DNA from: CATQHW01 sp965243545 | GTDB lineage: Bacteria; Spirochaetota; Spirochaetia; SZUA-6; Bin103 | Direction of reading: 5' to 3' | NCBI GenBank assembly: GCA_965243545.1 | Contig: OZ251573.1 | Coordinates: 186,001-250,000 of the forward strand | DNA length: 64,000 nucleotides | Part shown: positions 27,029-35,078 of the stretch, one piece after another | Numbering within the stretch: the stretch's first letter is position 1 | Layout: every line of letters starts with the position of its first letter | Made by a program: the position numbers and the translations under genes | The notes under the pieces: generated by a model | Told to the model about the DNA's origin: nothing | The model's database searches: none | What the model saw: only the letters and a program-made list of their open reading frames with translations

Positions 27029-27268
27029 TCAGTTGAGCCCCATGCCGACCACCAGGCCGACGGCGACGCCGATGCCGACGAACATGCCGGCCACCATCAC
27101 CCCCACCGCGGTGTTGCCCTTGGACAGCTGTTCGTTGGTGTCGAAGCGGGTCACCCGGTCGATCACCTTGAAGCCGAAGTACATGAACGCGATCACGGCG
27201 CCGCCGCCGATCACGGCGTACAGCAGGTTGAGCAGCACGACCTGGAAATCGAAGAGACTCAAGTCCAT
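27029..27268 (-). CDS. DUF350-family membrane protein
   Basis: 79 residues with two hydrophobic helices (VVLLNLLYAVIGGGAVIAFM and VGVMVAGMFVGIGVAVGLVVGMG) separated by a basic/acidic loop ending in EQLSKGNTAVG, the hallmark of DUF350 proteins. They sit in the inner membrane; function is unsettled. The ATG at 27268 follows GGGAAAGGA. It shares a divergent promoter region with the PHP-domain gene. Confidence 0.8.
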   Translation of the reverse strand: MDLSLFDFQVVLLNLLYAVIGGGAVIAFMYFGFKVIDRVTRFDTNEQLSKGNTAVGVMVAGMFVGIGVAVGLVVGMGLN

Positions 27269-27346
27269 ATCCTTTCCCGTGTGATGGTGCGGTCCCTGGC
27301 GCAAGGGGCCGAAAGGTATGATAATGCGGCCGCACGGGAGGTGCAC

Positions 27347-28312
27347 GTGACCCCATCGCCGCTTCGCTCTATCGATCCCTTCGGCCCGGACGCCGGCGGC
27401 GTCTGGCTCAAGGGCAACCTGCACGCCCACACCACGGAGTCCGACGGCGCCCTGAAACCGGCGCGCCGCGCCGCCCAGTACCGGGAGCGCGGCTACGACT
27501 TCCTGTGCCTGTCCGACCACCACCGCCTGACGCGCGTGGACCGCGTGCCCGCCCCGCCGGGCCTGACCCTGATCCAGGGCGCGGAGCTGCACCCGGACAA
27601 CCCGTTCGGGGGCCAGAAGTATCACCTGCTCGCCTACAACATGACCGACGACCTGGACGCCGAGCGGATGCCGCCGCAACACGTCATCGACGCGGTGCGC
27701 AAACAGGGCGGCTCGGTCTGGTTGGCGCATCCGCACTGGATCGGCATCAACGTCCGGCGCGACGTGCTGCCGCTCACCGGGCTGGCCGGGATCGAGGTGT
27801 TCAACACGATCTGCCAGCGCATGGGCCGCGGCGAGTCGGCGTTGATCTGGGATGACTGGCTGGACCACGCCGACCGCCTGCTGCCGGCCATCGCCAACGA
27901 CGACTGCCACGGCAATCCCGAGCACGGCGATGATCTGTTCCAGGGATGGACCATGGTGCGCGCCGCCGACCGGACGCCGCAGGCGATCATCGCGGCTCTG
28001 GAGCAGGGTTCGTCGTACTCCACGACCGGGCCGGAGATACGCTCGCTGCGGATCACGCGGCCGGCGAATCCGCAACCGGCCTCGCGGCCGTTCCGCCTGG
28101 AGGTGCGCTGCTCGCCGGCGGTGCGGGTGACCGCGATCTGCAGCCTGCGCGGCGCCGACTATCCGGCCGGTCCGCTCGATCCGGCGCGGCCCTTCGAACA
28201 CGCCGTGCTGCCGCTGCCGGCCGCCGACTGGGTGCGGGTCGAGGTCGCCGACGCGCACGGCCGCAAGGCGTGGAGCAACCCCGTCGACCTGACCGGAATA
28301 GCTGCCGGCTGA
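27347..28312 (+). CDS. PHP-domain metal-dependent phosphoesterase-like protein
   Basis: 321 residues. The PHP fold is evident from NLHAHTTESDG, CLSDHHRLTRV, GAELHP, WLAHPHW and the late ANDDCHGNPEHG, which together supply the metal-binding His/Asp set. Such proteins hydrolyse phosphoesters or related bonds; the substrate is unknown. The C-terminal ~80 residues form a beta-rich domain (RPFRLEVRCSPAVRVTAI). The GTG at 27347 has GGGAGG at ideal spacing, and a -10-like TATGAT lies at 27317-27322. It is convergent with the Ldh-family gene. Confidence 0.82.
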   Translation: MTPSPLRSIDPFGPDAGGVWLKGNLHAHTTESDGALKPARRAAQYRERGYDFLCLSDHHRLTRVDRVPAPPGLTLIQGAELHPDNPFGGQKYHLLAYNMTDDLDAERMPPQHVIDAVRKQGGSVWLAHPHWIGINVRRDVLPLTGLAGIEVFNTICQRMGRGESALIWDDWLDHADRLLPAIANDDCHGNPEHGDDLFQGWTMVRAADRTPQAIIAALEQGSSYSTTGPEIRSLRITRPANPQPASRPFRLEVRCSPAVRVTAICSLRGADYPAGPLDPARPFEHAVLPLPAADWVRVEVADAHGRKAWSNPVDLTGIAAG

Positions 28313-28330
28313 CGCCGCGGCGCGGCGGCT

Positions 28331-29419
28331 TCAGTCCTGCGCCACGTCGGGGTCGAGGGGGACGTCGACGCCCACCTTGCGGACGGCGGCGGCGAAGCGG
28401 TCCCAGACGTCGCGCGCAATCGGGATGCCGTGCCGCCGCCCCAGCAAACGGTTGCGCTTCTCCGCCAACCCCGGATAGAGCACCTGATCGTTGCCGGCCG
28501 CCGGCCGGCTTTCGCGGATCGCCTCCAGCAACGCGTCGTTGCCGTCCCGGACTTGGTGCAGGGGCTGGAACAGGTCGGCGCGCATCAGCAGAAAGGTCGC
28601 CCCCTGATGGCGCATGAGCGGTACGCCCTGGTCCGGCGCGGCGTGCGCGTCGGCGCCGGTGAACAGCCGGCCGAGCATCTCCGCCGCCAGCATGAGCGCG
28701 TATCCCTTGTGCCCGCCGGTCTCCCCGCCGAACGGCAGGTACGCCCCGCCGGCGAAGAAGTCGTTCGGATCGGTGGTGGGGTGCCCGTCCGCGTCGATGA
28801 TGCTGCCCGGCGGCAGCCGCTCGCCGCGGGCCTGCGCGTTGGCCACCTTGATCCCCGACAGCGCCGTGGTGGCGAAGTCGGCGATGAACGGCCCGTCGCG
28901 TCCGCCGGGAATCCCGATGCAGAACGGATTGGTGTCGAGCAGCCGGTCGCGGCCCCCGAACGGAGCGGCGCGCGCCCCGGTCACCGCAAAGCCGCCGGCG
29001 CAGATGATCGAGATCAGATCCATGGCGGCGGCGATCTCCGCGTAGCGGCCCAACCGGCCGATGTGGTTGGCGCGCACCAGTCCGCCGACCGCGACGCCGG
29101 CGTCGTGCGCCAACGGGAGCAGCGTGTGGGTCAGAAACTCGGCGGCGACCTGGCCGAAGGTGAGCTCGCCTGACACCAGCACGCGGTTCAGCTCCTGCTG
29201 CACGATGCGCGGTTCTGCGGCCGGCGCCAACTCGCCCCGTTCGATCTCCTGCAGGTAGCGGGGAACGTGGTAGATGCCGTGCGTATGCACGCCCGTCAAC
29301 TCGGCGTCGACCAGGTGAAAGGCAAGGACGCGGGCGGCGTCCCGGCCGGCGCCGACCGCGACCGCCGTGCGCTCGATCCACTCCTGCAGCTCGTCCGGTC
29401 CGGCCGTGACCATTTCCAT
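28331..29419 (-). CDS. Ldh family (malate/L-sulfolactate/ureidoglycolate) dehydrogenase
   Basis: 362 residues. The family fold is shown by DAELTGVHTHGIYHVPRYL near the N-terminus, RANHIGRLGRYAE (the catalytic His), DTNPFCIGIPGG, and GETGGHKGYALMLAAEMLGRLFTGA, typical of PF02615 NAD(P)-dependent 2-hydroxyacid dehydrogenases. Specificity cannot be read. Two in-frame ATGs (29419, 29413) lack a ribosome binding site; a TACGAT hexamer lies 12 nt before the first. It fits with the other small-molecule catabolic genes between 5 and 33 kb. Confidence 0.88.
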   Translation of the reverse strand: MEMVTAGPDELQEWIERTAVAVGAGRDAARVLAFHLVDAELTGVHTHGIYHVPRYLQEIERGELAPAAEPRIVQQELNRVLVSGELTFGQVAAEFLTHTLLPLAHDAGVAVGGLVRANHIGRLGRYAEIAAAMDLISIICAGGFAVTGARAAPFGGRDRLLDTNPFCIGIPGGRDGPFIADFATTALSGIKVANAQARGERLPPGSIIDADGHPTTDPNDFFAGGAYLPFGGETGGHKGYALMLAAEMLGRLFTGADAHAAPDQGVPLMRHQGATFLLMRADLFQPLHQVRDGNDALLEAIRESRPAAGNDQVLYPGLAEKRNRLLGRRHGIPIARDVWDRFAAAVRKVGVDVPLDPDVAQD

Positions 29420-29514
29420 CAGTTCGGGGGCATCGTACTACGCGGCGGGCGGACCGCGCGATGCCGGCGCCGCGGCGGTGCGGGCACGGGGCGGTGCGTG
29501 TACCGTGGCGGCAG

Positions 29515-30453
29515 GTGCAGCCCGACCCGACCGCCTGCGCGGAGCATCACGTCATCACCAACCGCCGGCTGCGGCCGGACGGCAGGATGGACGCCTGGCA
29601 CCCGAGGCCGGACCCGGCCGGCGTGATTCGTCACGCGGCGGTGCCGGTGGCCGCGTTGTCCCGCCGCAACCACCGGCCGCAGCCGCTGGACGTCGACCGC
29701 CTGTGCGGCGCCGTGCGCCACAGCCTGCGGCGTCAGGGCGGTCGGCGCCGGGACGTCCTGTTCTTCATCCACGGCCACCGCCTGTTTCTGCCGGGATTGC
29801 GCCTGGGGCTGCTGCGCGCGCTGCACGACCGGTACGCCGCCGGGCCGCGCGGGCCGGCCGGCGTGATCGTCTTCTTCTCCTGGCCGGACCGCGGCTGGCC
29901 GTGGTCGGAGGACGGGGAGGCGTACCGCGCCGGGCGCGCATTCTTCGCCGGCTACGCCGGTCTGCTGGCGGCGCTGCGCGACGCCGCCGCCGGGCGCCTG
30001 CACCTGCTGGTGCTGTCGTTCGGCCACCACCTGCTGGCCGGGATGGTGACGCAGGCGATCGCCGCCGGGCACGACGCGCCGCCGTTTCGGACCTGCCTGC
30101 TGGCCGGCGCCGACGTCCCGCAGGCGGCGATCGGCGTCGGCGGCGTCACGGTGAGCAGCCGGGGCGACGCCGGCCGCAGCTACCGGTTCGACCAGCTGCA
30201 CCGGCTCGGCGAGCGGACGGTCGTCTACCACGACCCGCGCGATCCCGTCCTGCCGGGCTCGCGGCGGTTGATGATGACCCGCTACCGCCGGTTGGGCCGG
30301 TTCGGCTGCGCCGGCTTGCAGGTTCCCGGCCACGTCACCTGCCAGGACGTGAGCGCCGTCGGCGGCTTGCCGGCCGGGCCGCTGGCGCGCCACCGGGCGG
30401 TCGTCACTTCGCCGGCGGTGGCGGCCATCATCGCCGACCGGATTCGCTCCTGA
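29515..30453 (+). CDS. Alpha/beta-hydrolase-fold protein, DUF900-like
   Basis: About 312 residues. The pattern VLFFIHG (oxyanion strand), VIVFFSWPDRGWPW, LLVLSFGHHLLAG (nucleophile elbow) and LLAGADVPQAAI resembles the DUF900 group of alpha/beta hydrolases, whose usual elbow is HSMGN. Here it reads LSFGHH, keeping the Ser and Gly. An acidic residue (DPRDPVLP) and a late His (VPGHVTCQD) could complete the triad. The start is uncertain: the frame is open from 29461, but family-like sequence begins at HVITNRRLRPDGR, so GTG 29515, 8 nt behind a TACCGT hexamer, is preferred. Substrate unknown. Confidence 0.6.
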   Translation: MQPDPTACAEHHVITNRRLRPDGRMDAWHPRPDPAGVIRHAAVPVAALSRRNHRPQPLDVDRLCGAVRHSLRRQGGRRRDVLFFIHGHRLFLPGLRLGLLRALHDRYAAGPRGPAGVIVFFSWPDRGWPWSEDGEAYRAGRAFFAGYAGLLAALRDAAAGRLHLLVLSFGHHLLAGMVTQAIAAGHDAPPFRTCLLAGADVPQAAIGVGGVTVSSRGDAGRSYRFDQLHRLGERTVVYHDPRDPVLPGSRRLMMTRYRRLGRFGCAGLQVPGHVTCQDVSAVGGLPAGPLARHRAVVTSPAVAAIIADRIRS

Positions 30454-30510
30454 CCTGCCGGCCGCGGCCATCGGCCGCGCGCGCCGTGCTACGCTCGCCT
30501 GACAGAACCA

Positions 30511-32295
30511 ATGAACGACTTCACGACCCGCCCGGAGATCATGGGGCGCCGCTACGTGGTCACGTCCGGGCACTACCTGGCGACCGCGGCCGGGGCCCAC
30601 GTCATGGAACATGGCGGCAACGCCATAGACGCGGCGGCGGCCACGTGCATCTGCCTCAACCTGTTGGAGCCGTACGCCAACGGCATCGGCGGCGAAGCGC
30701 CCACCCTCATCTATTCCGCTACGGAGGGCCGGCCGTTTGCGATCAGCGGCATGGGCTGCTCGCCGGCGGCGCTCACCATCGACTACTGCCGCCAACACGG
30801 CATCGACCTCATCCCCGGCGACGGCTACCTGCCGGCCTGCGTGCCGGCCATCGTCGGCACCTGGGCGTGCGCGCTGGCGCGCTTCGGCCGCCTCCGCTTC
30901 CGGGACGTCCTGGCGCCCGCCATCGAGCTGGCCGAAGACGGCTTTCCCGTCTACCCGGCGTTCAGCCGCACCACCGCCGGCCGGGCCGCGCTGTTCCTGG
31001 AGCGCTACCCCTCCACGGCGGCCATCTACTGTCCCGGCGGGCGCATACCGCAGCCGGGCGAGCGGTTCCGCAACCCCGACTTCGCGGCGATGCTGCGCAC
31101 GCTGGCGGCCGCCGAAGAGGCGTCCGGCGGCGGGCGGGAGCGCGGCATCGAAGCGGCGCGCGACGCGTTCTACCAGGGGCCGATCGCGGAACGGATCGTC
31201 CGCTTCATCGCCGATCCGCTGCTCGACGCCAGCGGCGAGGAGCACGCCGGGCTGCTCACCATGGACGACCTGGCCGCCTGGCGGGCGGCGGTCGAGGAGC
31301 CGTGCAGCGTCGACTTCCGCGGCGTGCGGGTCCACAAGTGCGGCCCGTGGACGCAGGGGCCGGTCTTTCTGCAGCAGCTCCGGCTGCTCGACGGCTTCGA
31401 CCTGCAGGGCATGGGGCACAACTCCGCCGACTACCTGCACGCCGTGATCGAGTGCGCCAAGCTCGCCTTCGCGGATCGGGAGGCGTACTACGGCGACCCG
31501 GACCACGATGACGTGCCGCTGGACCGGCTGCTGTCGGCCGGGTACGCCGACGACCGGCGGCGGGCGGTCGGCGCGCAGGCGTCCGGGGAGCTCGCCGCCG
31601 GACCGCTGGGAGCGGAGGGGTTGGCGCTGGCCGACGTGGCGGCCGACCACCGCGCCGCGCTCGGCGTTGCCGGCCGGCGGGCGGGCGAGGGCGCCGGCCA
31701 CGCGCATATGGGCGACACCACGCACTGCGACGTGATCGACGCCGACGGCAACATGGTCGCGTGCACGCCGTCGGGGGGCTGGCTCGGCACCTCGCCGGTG
31801 GTGCCGGGGCTCGGCTTTCCGCTCGGCACGCGCGCGCAGATGTTCTACCTCAACCCGAACCGGGCCAACGCCGCCGCCGGACGCAAACGGCCGCGCGCCA
31901 CGCTGACGCCCAGCCTGGTCACGCGCGACGGCCGCCCGGACCTGGTGTTCGGCACGCCGGGCGGCGACGGCCAGGACCAGTGGACGCTGCAGGTCTTCCT
32001 CAACCACGCCGTGTTCGGCATGCCGCTGCAGCAGGCGCTGGAGGCGCCTACCGTCCACTCCGTTCACTTTCCGTCGTCGTTCTATCCGCGCCGCGCGATT
32101 CCGCGCGGCGTGTCGGCCGAAAGCCGCATCGACGCGGGCGTGCTGGACGATCTGCGCCGGCGCGGCCATGAGGTGCGGATGGCCGGGCCGTGGGGGCACG
32201 GCAAGCCGATGGCTGCGCGCGTCGACGCCGAACGCGGCGTGCTGCGCGGCGCCGTTTCTCCGCGCGGCGTGATCGGCTACGCGCAGGGATGGTGA
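30511..32295 (+). CDS. ggt: Gamma-glutamyltransferase family protein
   Basis: 594 residues. Large-subunit features include GGNAIDAAAATCICLNLLEPYANGIGGE. The autoprocessing site and nucleophile lie in GDTTHCDVIDADGNMVACTPSGGW, where cleavage before the first Thr would create the small subunit. GFPLGTRAQMFYLNPN and PGGDGQDQWTLQVFLNH follow. It could act on glutathione-type gamma-glutamyl compounds or be a cephalosporin acylase-like relative. I see no signal peptide, so it may be cytoplasmic, unlike E. coli Ggt. The ATG at 30511 lacks a strong ribosome binding site; a TGcTACGCT extended -10, as in front of cas6, lies 15 nt before it. The MFS gene follows after 16 bp. Confidence 0.9.
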   Translation: MNDFTTRPEIMGRRYVVTSGHYLATAAGAHVMEHGGNAIDAAAATCICLNLLEPYANGIGGEAPTLIYSATEGRPFAISGMGCSPAALTIDYCRQHGIDLIPGDGYLPACVPAIVGTWACALARFGRLRFRDVLAPAIELAEDGFPVYPAFSRTTAGRAALFLERYPSTAAIYCPGGRIPQPGERFRNPDFAAMLRTLAAAEEASGGGRERGIEAARDAFYQGPIAERIVRFIADPLLDASGEEHAGLLTMDDLAAWRAAVEEPCSVDFRGVRVHKCGPWTQGPVFLQQLRLLDGFDLQGMGHNSADYLHAVIECAKLAFADREAYYGDPDHDDVPLDRLLSAGYADDRRRAVGAQASGELAAGPLGAEGLALADVAADHRAALGVAGRRAGEGAGHAHMGDTTHCDVIDADGNMVACTPSGGWLGTSPVVPGLGFPLGTRAQMFYLNPNRANAAAGRKRPRATLTPSLVTRDGRPDLVFGTPGGDGQDQWTLQVFLNHAVFGMPLQQALEAPTVHSVHFPSSFYPRRAIPRGVSAESRIDAGVLDDLRRRGHEVRMAGPWGHGKPMAARVDAERGVLRGAVSPRGVIGYAQGW

Positions 32296-32311
32296 GGGCG
32301 GCGGCGACTCG

Positions 32312-33538
32312 ATGGGATTCCGCTCCGCGTGGCGGTCGCGCGTCAGCGCGATGCGCCACCGCGATTTTCGCTACCTGTGGCTCGGCAATTCGCTGGTCAT
32401 GGTCGGCAATCAGTCGACCTTCATCGCCGCCGGGTATCTGGCCTATGAGCTGACCGACTCGGCGTTCATCCTGGGCGTGGTGAGCATGGGTTTCGCGCTG
32501 CCCATGCTGACGCTGTCGCTGTTCGGAGGAGCGCTGTCGGACCGGCTGCCGCGGCGCCGCATCATCCAGATCGGGCAGCTCCTGATCGCAGTGAGCGCCG
32601 CCTCGGTGGTGGCGGCGCTGCAGCTCGGCGTCGTCTCCTGGGGGCTGCTGCTGGGCGCGTCGGCGGTGCAGGGGGTGGCGTTCGCCTTCGTGGTGCCGGC
32701 GCGCCAGTCGCTGATCGTCGACATCGTCGGCGACGACCTGGCCGGCAACGCGGTGGCGCTGGTGTCGATTTCGTTCAGCGTCACCGGCCTGTTGGGGCCG
32801 GCGCTCGCCGGGGTCATGTACGACGCGGTCGGTCCGTCCGGGGTGTATGCGACGGTCCTGGTCTCCGATCTGCTGGCGGTCGTCTGCACCGGTCTGGTGC
32901 GTCATCCGGGGAAACCCGGCTCGCGGTCACGGGGAAAGCGAGCGTTGTTCCGCGACATCGGGGCCGGGCTCCGCTACGCGCGCAACGACGGGATGGTGGT
33001 GGCGCTGATCGTGGTGGCGCTGGCCTTCACGGTGTTGGCCATGCCATACCGCTCGCTGTTGCCGGTGCTGGTGGTCGACGTGTACGGGCGCGGGCCGCGC
33101 GCGCTCGGCCTGTTGTCCAGCATGATCGGTCTGGGCGCGATCGTCGGCTCCTCCTACGTGGCGTGGGTGGGCCGGCGGTGGCGCGGCGGGCTGCTGTTGG
33201 GCGGCGCGGTGGCGTCCGGCGTTGGGCTGGTGTTGATCGGCGCGGTGCCGGTGCTGCCGATGGCGGTGGCGCTGACCGCCATGATCGGCATCGGCGACGC
33301 GTTGCGGCGCGCGCTCAACCAGGCGCTGCTGCTGGAGGTCGCCGACGCCGAGTACCGCGGCCGCGTGGTGAGCATCTACGCCATGAACTTCGGCCTCACC
33401 CCCGCCGGCGCGCTGCCGGCCGGCGCCCTGGCCGAGCTGCTCGGCGTGCGCATGGCGCTGGCCATCTTCGGCGTCCTGCTGGTCGCCCTGGCCGTCCTCA
33501 TCGCCCTGCGCAGCCCGCGCCTGCTCCGCTACCAGTGA
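32312..33538 (+). CDS. MFS transporter
   Basis: 408 residues with about 12 hydrophobic segments and the loop GALSDRLPRRRIIQIGQ, a version of the MFS A motif between helices 2 and 3. The central loop is basic (HPGKPGSRSRGKRALFRD). It resembles the MFS_3 (enterobactin exporter-like) group. Substrate unknown; being 16 bp downstream of ggt it may export or import a product of that reaction. The ATG at 32312 has GGTGAGGGCGG upstream. Its end overlaps the convergent methyltransferase gene by 10 bp. Confidence 0.88.
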   Translation: MGFRSAWRSRVSAMRHRDFRYLWLGNSLVMVGNQSTFIAAGYLAYELTDSAFILGVVSMGFALPMLTLSLFGGALSDRLPRRRIIQIGQLLIAVSAASVVAALQLGVVSWGLLLGASAVQGVAFAFVVPARQSLIVDIVGDDLAGNAVALVSISFSVTGLLGPALAGVMYDAVGPSGVYATVLVSDLLAVVCTGLVRHPGKPGSRSRGKRALFRDIGAGLRYARNDGMVVALIVVALAFTVLAMPYRSLLPVLVVDVYGRGPRALGLLSSMIGLGAIVGSSYVAWVGRRWRGGLLLGGAVASGVGLVLIGAVPVLPMAVALTAMIGIGDALRRALNQALLLEVADAEYRGRVVSIYAMNFGLTPAGALPAGALAELLGVRMALAIFGVLLVALAVLIALRSPRLLRYQ

Positions 33539-34263
33539 CGCGGTATCTTTACGAAGATCAGAAAATATGAGTGGTTCTTACGGGCGTGCACCTGCTTGAG
33601 CAGCCGGCTCATACCGGGCTTGTTGGGCCGGACCACGACGAACAGGTCCTTGCAGAAGAAGCCGGTTTCCGCATATGCGTTGATGATCTCGACATGCGTG
33701 AGGTTTTGCCGGTTGGCGCTCACTTCGTCCTGACACTTGACGATGAACACGCCGCCGTCGCGTAACACCCGGTGGGCTTCACGTCCGCCGTCCGCGTACA
33801 GTTCCACGACCGCCGCATGCCACTTGCCGCCACCCGTTCTTGGCGCTTCGTGGCCATTGGAGTAGTGGTCGCGAAACGTGTTGTGCGTTCCCGCTCCGGC
33901 CTTGATCGAGTTGGCGTTTCGGAAGAACCCCTCCATGTACGGAGGATCGAAGACCAGGCAGTCGAACGATGCATCCGGGTAGGGGAGAGCCCGGCAGTCG
34001 ACGCCGTCGGCTATGTCGGACGGATGCAGATCGTACCGTTCGACGTCGATCTTCCGCCAGAACACGCCCTTCCCGTAGGTGACGTCGGCGATCTTCGATC
34101 CTTCGGGCACATGCAGACTCAGCACGGAAGGGAAGACATCCGCATTGGTCCCGACGTAAGCGGACATGACGACATCCGTCGTAGCGACGCCGTCCGGTCG
34201 CTTGCGCCCGGATGGCGTGCGTCCGTCGGCCCGCGCGAGGAGCGTCAACTGCTTCTGCGGCAC
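33529..34263 (-). CDS. DNA methyltransferase (DPPY type)
   Basis: 244 residues. The catalytic motif IV is FDCLVFDPPYMEGFF (~residue 105), typical of amino-methyltransferases acting on adenine N6 or cytosine N4. The SAM-binding region includes GSKIADVTYGKGVFWRKIDVERYDLHP, with a YGKG in place of the usual FxGxG. A KCQDEV strand follows (HRVLRDGGVFIVKCQD). No restriction endonuclease or specificity gene adjoins it, so it is an orphan or phage-type methylase. The GTG at 34263 has no ribosome binding site but lies 6 nt from a strong promoter. Confidence 0.8.
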   Translation of the reverse strand: MPQKQLTLLARADGRTPSGRKRPDGVATTDVVMSAYVGTNADVFPSVLSLHVPEGSKIADVTYGKGVFWRKIDVERYDLHPSDIADGVDCRALPYPDASFDCLVFDPPYMEGFFRNANSIKAGAGTHNTFRDHYSNGHEAPRTGGGKWHAAVVELYADGGREAHRVLRDGGVFIVKCQDEVSANRQNLTHVEIINAYAETGFFCKDLFVVVRPNKPGMSRLLKQVHARKNHSYFLIFVKIPRHW

Positions 34264-34269
34264 CGGGAG

Positions 34270-34300
34270 ATCATACGACCGACCGAGGGCCGGTTGTCAA
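34270..34300 (-). promoter_or_regulatory. Promoter of the DNA methyltransferase gene, leaderless geometry
   Basis: On the minus strand a perfect -35 TTGACA (34295-34300), a 19-bp spacer and -10 TATGAT (34270-34275) are followed by only 6 nt before the GTG start at 34263. Confidence 0.6.
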
Positions 34301-34391
34301 CGGCGGCCGATCTTCGAGACTATCCCCGCTTGCGCGCTCGGTCGCGGCGCGCCATGCCGATGCATGCGGGCCGCGGCCTCTATCGTGCGGC

Positions 34392-34676
34392 TTACTCGCT
34401 TGCTACGTCCAGCTTGAGACAGTACTGCCCGCCGATCACGTGCGCGTTCACCGAGGACGGCACGCCACTGGCCGGCCCCCACCCTCCATTGGCGCAGAAC
34501 CCCATGCGCGTTTGAGTTCGATCTACCTCGAACACCAGCGCCGGGCCCACGTAGAACACGCTGCCGAGACTGGCGTTCTGGTACTGGTAGGAGATGGCGC
34601 CGGTCGCAGTAGTGGTGGTGGTACATGCTCCCAGCGCCGCCATCAGCGCCAGCAACCCCATGAGACGTTTCATCAT
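34392..34676 (-). CDS. Small lipoprotein
   Basis: 94 residues. MMKRLMGLLALMAALGAC is a lipoprotein signal peptide with lipobox AALGAC. The mature part (~76 residues) is rich in aromatic/hydroxyl residues and Gly, with Cys pairs (FCANGG, QYCLKL) that could form a disulfide; it looks beta-rich. No family recognised. The ATG at 34676 follows AAGGAGAG. A GC-rich hairpin and the structured repeat at 34812-34947 lie upstream, the same arrangement as the lipoprotein gene at 43406-43759. Confidence 0.75.
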   Translation of the reverse strand: MMKRLMGLLALMAALGACTTTTTATGAISYQYQNASLGSVFYVGPALVFEVDRTQTRMGFCANGGWGPASGVPSSVNAHVIGGQYCLKLDVASE

Positions 34677-34706
34677 CAGCTCTCCTTTGATCGTAGGCCG
34701 TAGCGC

Positions 34707-34725
34707 CGCCGCCCGCGGGGCGGCG
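34707..34725 (-). promoter_or_regulatory. 5' hairpin upstream of lipoprotein gene (copy A)
   Basis: CGCCGCCC and GGGCGGCG form an 8-bp stem with a GCG loop, 31-49 nt before the start codon. It occupies the same place as the longer hairpin before the lipoprotein gene at 43759. Confidence 0.4.
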
Positions 34726-34811
34726 TTGACGGGCCGTCAGACAGCCGAGACCTGCATCGGCGCGTCGCTACGTGTGTCTTCTCTTCTGCCGGCAGAGGCG
34801 CCGGGTCGTTC

Positions 34812-34947
34812 GTTCAGATTCACGCAGACAAAGGAAAAGCGAGACCTGCGTATTCACCGCGACCGGTCGGGGAGCTACCCCGGCGGCCAAACGCGGCTGT
34901 TGTATTCCGCAGGCGGCCCGACTTGGACCGTCTGCACGAATCTGAAC
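34812..34947. repeat. Inverted-repeat-bounded noncoding element, copy A
   Basis: GTTCAGATTCACGCAGAC (34812-34829) and GTCTGCACGAATCTGAAC (34930-34947) are inverted repeats matching at 16 of 18 positions. The 136-bp interval is closely similar to 43861-43998, and similarity continues some 15-25 bp beyond both ends. The interior carries CCTGCG...CGCAGG and other short complementary pairs. No coding frame is shared. It lies about 136 bp upstream of a lipoprotein gene. Confidence 0.75.
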
Positions 34948-35078
34948 GCCGCCACTCTGCCACGGCCGATCGGCGCTCGTCAAGCACCGCAACCGGGCAG
35001 GCGTACTCTGCGGACCGTCCGGCCGGACAAACTCGCCGCTCGCCGGTCAGTCGCCGGCGTGAACTACGGCAAGCGGGG

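Noticed and set aside
34812..34947. Simple MITE interpretation of the inverted-repeat element
   Set aside because: Similarity between copies continues past the inverted ends and no target duplication is seen; left open rather than called mobile.
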